Source: an uncultured Gammaproteobacteria bacterium (GTDB lineage Bacteria; Pseudomonadota; Gammaproteobacteria; GCA-2729495). Taken from it: a stretch of 13,448 bases of DNA. The stretch covers positions 5,189 through 18,636 of the forward strand of contig CAMYJV010000053.1 in assembly GCA_947258805.1 (NCBI GenBank). Direction: 5' to 3'. Both the position numbers and the translations under genes were made by a program. Below are positions 6,399 to 12,923 of the stretch, in pieces (the first letter of the stretch is position 1; each line of letters begins with the position of its first letter). The notes below the pieces were generated by a model, which searched no databases, was not told the DNA's origin, and saw only the letters and a list, made by a program, of their open reading frames with translations.

Positions 6399-7712
6399 TT
6401 ACTTGTACTTCCACTCGAAGTCCACCTGCAGCGTGTCGACGTCGAAGTCCTGGAAACCGTTTTCCACGCCGTTGCTGTCGTTGCGCTCCGTCAGGAAGTA
6501 GGTCAGCTTGACCTTGCTGGCATCCGTCAGCGCATAGGCCGCGCCAAACTTGCTGCCCTTGGAGTCCGTGCCGCCACCGGCGAAGTCGGAATCCGTCAGC
6601 AGGCCGAGTACCGCATCGGCCTCGAGGTCCTGGTAGGTGTAACTGGCCTGCCAGCTACCTTTCTTGCTGGCTTTACCCAGCCGGGCCCCGACTGCATAAG
6701 CCGTGTCGTCACTACCAACCGCGTCATCGTTGGTGACATAGTCGACGAAGATCTGCGACGGCAGCTCGAAGACCTCGAAATCGACCTCCAGGAAGCCATT
6801 CAGCAGGGTGAAGTCAGAGGCATACAGGAATTCACCAGGGTTACCGGGATCGGGAATCCCGGTGTTGCCGAAGCAGTCGTCGCTTTCGAACAGGCAGGGA
6901 TCACCCTCCACGCCAATGTCAAAGTAGCTGGCACCGGCCTTAACCTTCAGCGGACCCAGCTCGGTCTTGATGCCGGCCTGGGCGCCCCATGCAAATTCTT
7001 CGCCTTCACCGGAGCTGCCGTCAGCCTCCAGCCAGGTACCGAGTACGTTACCGAAGAATATCCCGCGCTCGTACAGCAGCTGCAAGCCTTCAGGCCGCCA
7101 GTCGCTGTCCCAGAGCAGGCCGTTGCCGCCTGCGCGGATAAACTCGTTCTTGAACTTGCCGCCCTCCAGCGTCAGACCTTCGATCGGCGTGCCCCAACTG
7201 ACGTAGGCAAGATCCAGGTTGACATCCTTGGACGAGCCGCCGCCACCAAGAGTCTGGTTCGACGAGACCGGGTCGTCACTACCCGTTGCCATGCCAAACC
7301 CCACTTCGATGTTGGACGGCAGTTTTGCAATTAGCGCCGGCCGCGCGCGGATGCGCTGGCGATTGCGGTTGTTGATACCGGACAAGTCGACTTCATCGTG
7401 CTGGTAACGATAGCGGAAGTCGCCCTTCAGCGAGATCCGGTCGGTCCAGCTGTCGCCGCTGGTGTCGGCCTGGGTGCCGCGTATCTGCACCACGGCCTCC
7501 TGGTTCTGCTGCTGCCCCTGGCGCAAGCGTGCGTTCTCGGCTTCCAACTGGTTCACGCGCTGAAGCAGGCCGGCCAGGTCTGTCTTGATAGCCGCGAGTT
7601 CCTGCGTCGAAACCGTGGCCACGGCAGCAGGCGCCTTGTTGTGAGCGCCAGCCAGCGCCAGCTGACTTACCAATGCCAGGCAAACAGCCAGCATTACTCC
7701 GAAAAGTTTCAT
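6399..7712 (-). CDS. Outer-membrane porin with N-terminal coiled coil (Porin_5-like putative porin)
   Basis: 437-aa predicted beta-barrel porin. The signal peptide MKLFGVMLAVCLALVSQLAL ends near AGA-H (residue 23). A periplasmic heptad-rich coiled coil (about 35-70, LLQRVNQLEAENARLRQ) follows, as in trimeric porins, then Gln-rich linker and a barrel from about residue 94 (SLKGDFRYRYQH) made of alternating polar/aromatic strands, ending DFEWKYK. A loop with two close cysteines (DPCLFESDDCFG) probably lies outside and may be disulphide-bonded. ATG 7712 was chosen over an ATG 13 codons upstream because GGAG lies 6 nt before it and the signal peptide starts cleanly with MK. It is the next minus-strand gene after pstB, behind Pho-box-like repeats, so a role in phosphate or anion uptake is suggested but not shown. 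OprP/OprO-type function is inference only. Confidence 0.75.
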   Translation of the reverse strand: MKLFGVMLAVCLALVSQLALAGAHNKAPAAVATVSTQELAAIKTDLAGLLQRVNQLEAENARLRQGQQQNQEAVVQIRGTQADTSGDSWTDRISLKGDFRYRYQHDEVDLSGINNRNRQRIRARPALIAKLPSNIEVGFGMATGSDDPVSSNQTLGGGGSSKDVNLDLAYVSWGTPIEGLTLEGGKFKNEFIRAGGNGLLWDSDWRPEGLQLLYERGIFFGNVLGTWLEADGSSGEGEEFAWGAQAGIKTELGPLKVKAGASYFDIGVEGDPCLFESDDCFGNTGIPDPGNPGEFLYASDFTLLNGFLEVDFEVFELPSQIFVDYVTNDDAVGSDDTAYAVGARLGKASKKGSWQASYTYQDLEADAVLGLLTDSDFAGGGTDSKGSKFGAAYALTDASKVKLTYFLTERNDSNGVENGFQDFDVDTLQVDFEWKYK

Positions 7713-7750
7713 CCTCTTTCTCCGCAGCAAAAAGTCGTGTTGAAAACTCA

Positions 7751-7782
7751 CTGTCGCGCGCAGCGCACCGCTGCTTTGACAG
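7751..7782 (-). promoter_or_regulatory. Nested inverted repeat in the porin leader
   Basis: Outer arms CTGTC and GACAG (5 bp) enclose inner arms GCAGCG and CGCTGC (6 bp) around a 3-nt loop CAC, with an asymmetric internal loop (GCGC against TTT). It lies about 39 nt upstream of the porin ATG, so it could fold in the mRNA leader or be a protein site. The pairing is seen; function is unknown. Confidence 0.4.
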
Positions 7783-7825
7783 AGACCGGTCGCCGGTGAA
7801 TTGCGCCACCGGATGACCGGGCGAA

Positions 7826-7858
7826 GTCTGATACGGAAGCGTTACAGGATTATTACGG
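7826..7858 (-). promoter_or_regulatory. Candidate PhoB box upstream of the porin gene
   Basis: Read on the minus strand, three head-to-tail 11-mers occur without gaps: CCGTAATAATC, CTGTAACGCTT, CCGTATCAGAC. They fit C(C/T)GTA(A/T)(T/C)NNNN, close to the PhoB half-site pattern CTGTCA(T/C)NNNN repeated every 11 nt, with A in place of C at the fifth position. The distance to the porin ATG is about 114 nt. A -10 is not clear; TATCAG at 7833-7828 is the nearest candidate. The repeats are seen directly; PhoB binding is inferred from the pattern and from the neighbouring pst genes. Confidence 0.45.
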
Positions 7859-7964
7859 TTGAGTTATCGCTCGCCTTGGTCTCAGGCAACGCACTCACAA
7901 CCGGTAGCTCCCACGATTCACGCTTCGCGCAATCTCTCCCTGACGGGCGAGAAAGACACACCAG

Positions 7965-7985
7965 CCAGCGTTCGGGCGACGCTGG
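7965..7985 (-). terminator. Possible hairpin terminator after pstB
   Basis: CCAGCGT (7965-7971) and ACGCTGG (7979-7985) form a 7-bp perfect stem with a 7-nt loop, 35 nt past the pstB stop. On the minus strand it is followed by GGTGTGTCTTTCTC, which is only modestly T-rich, so it may be a weak terminator of the pst transcript. Confidence 0.35.
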
Positions 7986-8019
7986 GCCGCCGATGGGAAG
8001 TATGACGACAGGTTCGCGG

Positions 8020-8955
8020 TCAGCCGAAACGCCCGGTCACGTAGTCCTCGGTGAGCTTGTGCCCGGGGTTGGTGAATACTTTGTCCGTAGCGTCGACTTC
8101 TATCAACTTGCCCAGGTGGAAATAGGCCGTACGCTGGGATACGCGGGCCGCCTGCTGCATGGAGTGCGTCACAATTGCAATGGCGTAGTTCTGCGTGAGC
8201 TCGTCAATAAGATCTTCGATTCTGGCCGTCGCAATCGGATCCAGCGCCGAGCACGGCTCATCCATCAGGATAACTTCAGGGTTGACCGCAATGGTGCGCG
8301 CGATACAAAGGCGCTGTTGCTGCCCGCCCGACAAACCGGTGCCCGGGTCGTCGAGTCGATCCTTGACCTCTTCCCACAGGCCCGCGCGCTGCAGGCTTTC
8401 CTGCACGACCTCGTCCAGCTCGGCGCGGTTAGATGCCAGGCCATGCAACCTCGGCCCGTAGGCGACATTCTCGTAGACAGACTTGGGAAAGGGGTTGGGC
8501 TTCTGGAACACCATGCCGACCCTGGCCCGCAACAACACCACGTCGGTTTCGCGACTGTTGATATCGTCACCGTGCAGACGCAAATCGCCAGTAACTCTCG
8601 CCGTATCGATCGTGTCGTTCATCCGGTTCAGGCAGCGGATGAAGGTGGACTTGCCACAACCCGATGGTCCAATAAGCGCGACGACCTCGTTGCTCCCGAT
8701 ATCCAGGTTCACGTGCTGGAGCGCATGGTTGTCGCCGTAATAGACATTGCAATCCCGCACCGTCATGACGGGGTTCTCGGCCGTCACATCGCCGACAGTA
8801 TCGTAGTCGGCGCCTTGCGGGGTATCCGCCACCGTGGGCTCCAGGTCAACCGCCACGATGCGCGGCTCGGCGCCCTGTGCACCAGGATCGGGCGGCGGCA
8901 TGACGGCGGGATCGGTCTTTTCTGTCACTTCACGGACCTGTTCAACTGCTTCCAT
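8020..8955 (-). CDS. pstB: Phosphate ABC transporter ATP-binding protein
   Basis: 311-aa ATPase that powers phosphate import through PstC/PstA at the inner membrane. Motifs: Walker [10 protein letters not shown] (96-104), Q-loop around FQKPNPFP (150-157), signature [13 protein letters not shown] (208-220), Walker B VILMDEP (228-234), switch His264 in IVTHSMQQ, and the PstB-typical end TGRFG. The ABC domain begins near residue 62 ([13 protein letters not shown]). The first 60 or so residues are an acidic, Pro-rich, probably disordered extension; E. coli PstB is 257 aa and lacks it. The start at ATG 8955 is supported by AGG 6 nt upstream, and it sits 32 nt after the pstA stop, consistent with one transcript. 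Last gene of the pst operon. Confidence 0.96.
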   Translation of the reverse strand: MEAVEQVREVTEKTDPAVMPPPDPGAQGAEPRIVAVDLEPTVADTPQGADYDTVGDVTAENPVMTVRDCNVYYGDNHALQHVNLDIGSNEVVALIGPSGCGKSTFIRCLNRMNDTIDTARVTGDLRLHGDDINSRETDVVLLRARVGMVFQKPNPFPKSVYENVAYGPRLHGLASNRAELDEVVQESLQRAGLWEEVKDRLDDPGTGLSGGQQQRLCIARTIAVNPEVILMDEPCSALDPIATARIEDLIDELTQNYAIAIVTHSMQQAARVSQRTAYFHLGKLIEVDATDKVFTNPGHKLTEDYVTGRFG

Positions 8956-8987
8956 GATACCTACAACCGGTTATTGAAACCCAGCCG

Positions 8988-10286
8988 CTACCAGCGGCGT
9001 TCAAACTTCTTCCGCAGCCAGATGGCGGCGGCGTTCATCACTAGCAGGAATCCAAGCAGGACGATAATGGCGGCGGAGGTTCTCTCCACAAAGGCCCGCT
9101 CCGGACTATCGGCCCACAAGTAGATCTGCACCGGCAGCGCGGTCGAGGGATCGAGCGGCGTCTGCGGCACTTCCACTATAAATGCGATCATTCCGATCAT
9201 CAGCAGCGGGGCCGACTCCCCCAGGGCACGGGCCATGCCAATGATCGCGCCGGTCAACATGCCTGGCATCGCCAGCGGAATTACGTGGTGAAAGACGGTC
9301 TGCATGGCAGACGCGCCGACACCAAGGGCGGCCTCGCGAACTGACGGTGGCACAGATTTAATCGCAGCCCGGGACGCGATGATGATCGTTGGCAAAGTCA
9401 TCAGCGTCAGGACCAGGCCGCCAACCACCGGCGCCGATCTCGGCAGGCCAAAGAAATTGATGAACACGGCCAGGCCCAGTAAACCGAACACGATAGATGG
9501 CACGGCCGCGAGATTGTTAATGTTGACCTCAATCAGGTCTACCCAACGATTTTTCGGCGCGAACTCCTCAAGATAGACCGCTGCAGCGACCCCCAGGGGA
9601 AAGGACAGGATCAATGTCACCAGCAGCATAAAAAAGGAGCCCTTGATCGCACCGCCGATGCCCGCCAGCTCCGGATCCCGTGAATCGCCGGACGTAAAGA
9701 AGTTGGCATTAAAATGCTTGGATATGCGCTCCTGCGCCGTCAACTCATCCACCCAGGCAATCTGCCGGTCTTTCAGGCGTCGGGAAGTTTCCGGTAACTC
9801 GCGGTCGATATTCCCCTTGACCAGCATGTCCACCTCGTCGTCAACCGGCAACCAGAGGCTGCGGATCTGACCCACGAGGCTGGGGTCGTTCATCACCATC
9901 TCGCGCAACTGGTAGCCCGCACCTGCGCTGACCAGGCGGTTCAGATTGCGGCGTGCCCGGCGCTCGCTAACATCCGGGAAAACCGCGGCGAGGCTGGTCC
10001 GAACCAGCTTGTCGAAGTTGGCGTTGCCAATAACCTTGGCGTCACCCGTGCCGTCCGGGTCCAGGAGCTCCGGATCGAAAGTGATGTCGAGGCGAACCTG
10101 CGTTTGCCAGAAAGCCGAGTAACCGTTACCGATAATAGACACGAACAGCAAAAGCACGAACACCAGGCCCAGCAATGCCGACAGCGCCCCGAACAACCGG
10201 AAGCGCCGCTCGCGCCGATAACGCGCCGCCAGGCCGGCCCGGAGGCGGCCGAGCGTATCTGCGGAAGTTGTCAGCGGCTCTGCCAT
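8988..10286 (-). CDS. pstA: Phosphate ABC transporter permease PstA, long form
   Basis: 432-aa inner-membrane permease that, with PstC, forms the phosphate channel. The first membrane segment lies at about 31-53, followed by a long hydrophilic, presumably periplasmic region (about 60-205) matching the position of the DUF3333 domain found in long PstA proteins. The normal BPD_transp_1 permease part starts near 210 (GAIKGSFFMLLVTLI). The cytoplasmic EAA loop is REAALGVGASAMQTV at 317-331, followed by HVIPLAMPGMLTGAIIGMAR. E. coli PstA is about 296 aa, so the extra length is the N-terminal domain. The start lies 10 nt after the pstC stop, with TAGG at the pstC stop acting as ribosome binding site, so pstC and pstA are likely coupled in translation. 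Confidence 0.95.
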   Translation of the reverse strand: MAEPLTTSADTLGRLRAGLAARYRRERRFRLFGALSALLGLVFVLLLFVSIIGNGYSAFWQTQVRLDITFDPELLDPDGTGDAKVIGNANFDKLVRTSLAAVFPDVSERRARRNLNRLVSAGAGYQLREMVMNDPSLVGQIRSLWLPVDDEVDMLVKGNIDRELPETSRRLKDRQIAWVDELTAQERISKHFNANFFTSGDSRDPELAGIGGAIKGSFFMLLVTLILSFPLGVAAAVYLEEFAPKNRWVDLIEVNINNLAAVPSIVFGLLGLAVFINFFGLPRSAPVVGGLVLTLMTLPTIIIASRAAIKSVPPSVREAALGVGASAMQTVFHHVIPLAMPGMLTGAIIGMARALGESAPLLMIGMIAFIVEVPQTPLDPSTALPVQIYLWADSPERAFVERTSAAIIVLLGFLLVMNAAAIWLRKKFERRW

Positions 10287-10296
10287 CTCCCGTGAC

Positions 10297-11685
10297 CTAC
10301 TCGTATTGTTCCCGGTACTTGCGCACCACGTGCAGCGCTACGACGTTCAGCAGCAACGTCACGACAAACAGCACCAGGCCGAGCGCGAATGCTGCCAGGG
10401 TCTTTGCGCTGTCGAACTCCTGGTCGCCCACCAGCAGGGTCACGATCTGCACCGTAACCGTGGTCACCGCCTCGAGCGGATTCGCCGTCAGGTTCGCTGC
10501 CAGGCCGGCCGCCATCACCACTATCATCGTTTCGCCGATGGCCCGTGACACCGCCAGGAGTCCGCCGCCGACGATGCCCGGCAACGCGGCCGGCAACACC
10601 ACGTGCTTGATGGTCTCGGACTGCGTGGCGCCCAGGCCGTAGGACCCGTCGCGCATCGCCTGGGGCACCGCGTTAATGACGTCGTCCGACAGCGACGACA
10701 CAAAGGGAATAATCATGATCCCCATGACCAGGCCGGCACCGAGGGCGCTTTCCGATGCCACATCGAGGCCTACCAGGTCACCCAGGGACCCAAGCCAGGG
10801 GCCCACGGTCAGGGCCGCGAAGTAGCCGTAGACCACGGTCGGTACGCCAGCCAGGATCTCCAGCGCCGGCTTGGTCCATGCACGCACCCGGGGCGTTGCG
10901 TACTCGGACAGAAAGATGGCCGTCATCAAACCGATAGGCATCGCCACGAGCATCGCGATGGCTGAAATCAGCAGCGTGCCCGTGAACAGCGGGATCGCGC
11001 CAAAAGAGCCGGATGAACCGACCTGGTCGGCTCGCAGCGCTGTCTGCGGGCTCCAGGTCAGGCCGAACAGAAAGTCCGTGGCCGGGATTTTCTGGAAGAA
11101 GCGAATTGCTTCGAACAGTACCGACAACAGGATGCCAATCGTAGTCAGGATCGCGATCGTGGACGCGCACACCAGGCCGATCTTGATCACGCCTTCGACG
11201 TGGTTTCTGGCCCGCAATTGCGGCCGCAAGCGTCTCCAGGCGAATCCCCAGCCCAGCAGACCAACGCTGATGATCAGGCCTGACACAATCCAGCGCGCAG
11301 AGGTGTGCAGGCCGTTGTAGAGTTCGGCGGCCACGGCGATCTCGGCGCCACTCTCGGGATTCACAAACTGCCCGGCTGCCATGTTCTTGATGTCGTTGAG
11401 GACGAGGCTGCGCTGAGCGTCCGGGAGACTCCGCAACTCCTCCGGCAAACTTGCCACTACCTGGCCAAGAATCAGCGGCTCGCTAATCGAAAGCCACAGA
11501 CCCACCAGCAGGAGCCCTGGAATGCCGCACCAGATCGCGACGTAGTAGCCGTAATACTTCGGCAGGGAATGCAGCTTGCGGATAGCTCCGTAGCCGCCGG
11601 CGACCGCAATGGATTGACGGCGTCCGAGCATGAACGCAGCGATTGCCATCGCGGTCAGGATCAGGAGCAGGGTCGACAGCTGCAC
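10297..11685 (-). CDS. pstC: Phosphate ABC transporter permease PstC, long form
   Basis: 462-aa inner-membrane permease, partner of PstA. About nine hydrophobic segments are visible, the first three (near 4-20, 47-66 and 131-150) in an N-terminal extension matching the DUF3708/PstC_N region of long PstC proteins. It includes a hydrophilic stretch 75-130. The permease core begins near 168, and the EAA-type loop RDGSYGLGATQSETIK (345-360) with HVVLPAALPGIVGGG contacts PstB. E. coli PstC is 319 aa. Start is GTG 11685, giving MQLSTLLLILTA at the N-terminus, with AGGGG about 10 nt upstream. It is separated from pstS by 93 nt that hold a strong hairpin, and lies 10 nt from pstA. Confidence 0.95.
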   Translation of the reverse strand: MQLSTLLLILTAMAIAAFMLGRRQSIAVAGGYGAIRKLHSLPKYYGYYVAIWCGIPGLLLVGLWLSISEPLILGQVVASLPEELRSLPDAQRSLVLNDIKNMAAGQFVNPESGAEIAVAAELYNGLHTSARWIVSGLIISVGLLGWGFAWRRLRPQLRARNHVEGVIKIGLVCASTIAILTTIGILLSVLFEAIRFFQKIPATDFLFGLTWSPQTALRADQVGSSGSFGAIPLFTGTLLISAIAMLVAMPIGLMTAIFLSEYATPRVRAWTKPALEILAGVPTVVYGYFAALTVGPWLGSLGDLVGLDVASESALGAGLVMGIMIIPFVSSLSDDVINAVPQAMRDGSYGLGATQSETIKHVVLPAALPGIVGGGLLAVSRAIGETMIVVMAAGLAANLTANPLEAVTTVTVQIVTLLVGDQEFDSAKTLAAFALGLVLFVVTLLLNVVALHVVRKYREQYE

Positions 11686-11711
11686 GGTTGGCCGCCCCTA
11701 TTCGCAAACAG

Positions 11712-11743
11712 GAAGCGGCGGCCCATGGCGGGGCCGCCGCTTC
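11712..11743 (-). terminator. Strong hairpin between pstS and pstC
   Basis: GAAGCGGCGGCCC (11712-11724) pairs perfectly with GGGCCGCCGCTTC (11731-11743) around a 6-nt loop. The 13-bp GC-rich stem is 36 nt past the pstS stop and 27 nt before the pstC start. No long T-run follows on the minus strand, so partial termination or protection of the pstS mRNA 3' end from decay is more likely than full termination. This is the arrangement expected when a binding protein is made in excess over its permeases. Confidence 0.7.
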
Positions 11744-11778
11744 GAACTTGCGTTTAATGGCTTGAACGACACCTGGCG

Positions 11779-12846
11779 TCAGTTCACTGCGAGGCTCAGA
11801 GGCTGAAGGCTGCGGACAGCCGCCACGACCGCGTCGTACTCGTCAGCCGGCAGCGGTATCAGCCCCCGGTCAGAAAGGTAACCCTCTTCGCCCATGGCAC
11901 GCTCGCTGGTGAACTCCGCAAGGTATCCACGCATCCCGGGAATGGCATCGACATGAGCCTTCTTTACGTAGAAGTACAACGGACGAGACACTGCATACTC
12001 GCCGTCTGCGATCGCCTCGAAAGTCGGCTCGGCGCCGTTGATTGCCGATCCCTGCACAACGTCAGCGTTCTGATCCAGGAAACTGAAGCCGAAGATCCCC
12101 AGTGCGGCCGGATTGGCCCGCAGCTTCTGAACGATGAGATTATCGTTTTCACCCGCTTCGATGTAGCTGCCGTCCTCGCGGATACCATGACACATGGCCT
12201 GGAAGCGCTTCTTGTCTTTGTTCTTGATCGCCTTGATCCAGCCGAAAGTCTTGCAGCCGCCTTCCATCGCAAGTTCCACAAACGCGTCACGAGTTCCGGA
12301 AGTCGGCGGCGGACCGAGCACTTCAATGGCCACGTCGGGCAGCTCGGGGTTCACGTCACTCCAATTCTCGTAGGGATTGGGTACCAGCTTTTCTGCACCG
12401 CTGGGATCCGGCACGTCTTTCGCAAGAGCGAGGAACACGTCGCGCAGCGTCAGGCGAAACAACGGGGCCTCCTTCGAATTTGCCAACACGATCCCGTCAT
12501 AGCCGATCTTGACTTCGACGATGTCACTGACTCCGTTAGCACCGCAGGCCTCCACTTCGGAAGACTTGATACGGCGCGACGAGTTGGTGATGTCGGGATG
12601 GTCCACGCCGATACCTGCACAGAAGAGCTTCAGGCCGCCGCCAGAACCAGTGGATTCGATTTTTGGCGTCTTGAAGTCCGTGGAGCGACCGAACTGCTCG
12701 GCGACAACGGTGGTAAAGGGATACACCGTGGATGAGCCCACGATGCTGATGTAGTCTCGCGCCGCCTGCCCGAAGGCTGGTGCACTAACCAGGCCAACCA
12801 CCGCGGTGGCGATCAGCGTTTTTCCGAAACTGGCGTTCTCAAACAC
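11779..12846 (-). CDS. pstS: Periplasmic phosphate-binding protein PstS
   Basis: 355-aa substrate-binding protein that captures phosphate in the periplasm and hands it to PstC/PstA. The signal peptide ends near SAPAFGQA (about residue 28) with no lipobox Cys, so it should be soluble. Phosphate-contact motifs follow the PstS pattern: IVGSSTVYPF (GSST 37-40), ESTGSGGGLKLF (64-75), DITNSSRRI (Asp85) and TSGTRDAF (182-189). Cys76 and Cys101, and a later pair, could form disulphides. Start is GTG 12846, preceded by AAAGG about 10 nt away; no better start is visible downstream before the signal peptide. It lies 72 nt after phoU, with a perfect -10 hexamer at the phoU stop, so it may have its own promoter. 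The following hairpin suggests expression above that of pstC. Confidence 0.95.
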   Translation of the reverse strand: MFENASFGKTLIATAVVGLVSAPAFGQAARDYISIVGSSTVYPFTTVVAEQFGRSTDFKTPKIESTGSGGGLKLFCAGIGVDHPDITNSSRRIKSSEVEACGANGVSDIVEVKIGYDGIVLANSKEAPLFRLTLRDVFLALAKDVPDPSGAEKLVPNPYENWSDVNPELPDVAIEVLGPPPTSGTRDAFVELAMEGGCKTFGWIKAIKNKDKKRFQAMCHGIREDGSYIEAGENDNLIVQKLRANPAALGIFGFSFLDQNADVVQGSAINGAEPTFEAIADGEYAVSRPLYFYVKKAHVDAIPGMRGYLAEFTSERAMGEEGYLSDRGLIPLPADEYDAVVAAVRSLQPLSLAVN

Positions 12847-12923
12847 GGTATTTTTACCTTTGGTCTGTCCCAGGGATTGCGCCGGGCGCAGGGATAGTTT
12901 AAGCAGTGATTGTTAAGATTATA
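12847..12923 (-). promoter_or_regulatory. Candidate pstS promoter and leader
   Basis: On the minus strand a perfect TATAAT occupies 12923-12918, overlapping the phoU stop codon. At a 17-nt spacing the -35 position reads CGAGCA, a poor match, as in activator-dependent promoters. No convincing 11-nt PhoB repeats were found here. The leader of about 60 nt contains TGCGC-CCG-GCGCA (12878-12890), a 5-bp stem, and AAAGG before GTG 12846. The hexamer is seen; promoter activity is inferred. Confidence 0.4.

Larger units (their letters stand above)
7713..8019. other. 307-bp intergenic region between pstB and the porin gene
   Basis: No credible gene was found here; the plus-strand open frame crossing it is antisense to pstB and pstA. 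Contents, in minus-strand order: a hairpin 35 nt after the pstB stop, three 11-nt Pho-box-like direct repeats (7826-7858), and a nested inverted repeat in the probable porin leader (7751-7782). The porin ribosome binding site GGAG is 6 nt before ATG 7712. Confidence 0.6.

Noticed and set aside
7777..7782. CTGTCA on the minus strand as part of a second Pho box before the porin
   Set aside because: No matching half-site occurs 11 nt on either side; the motif is better explained as one arm of the nested inverted repeat.
7801..9123. 440-codon plus-strand open frame opposite pstB and the end of pstA
   Set aside because: It is antisense to two genes with complete catalytic motifs, has no family resemblance, and its composition (His, Arg, Gln-rich) is what a GC-rich gene gives when read backwards.
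12891..12918. PhoB box between phoU and pstS
   Set aside because: On the minus strand the nearest 11-nt pair is CTTAACAATCA and CTGCTTAAACT, which shares too little with the CTGTCA pattern to call.
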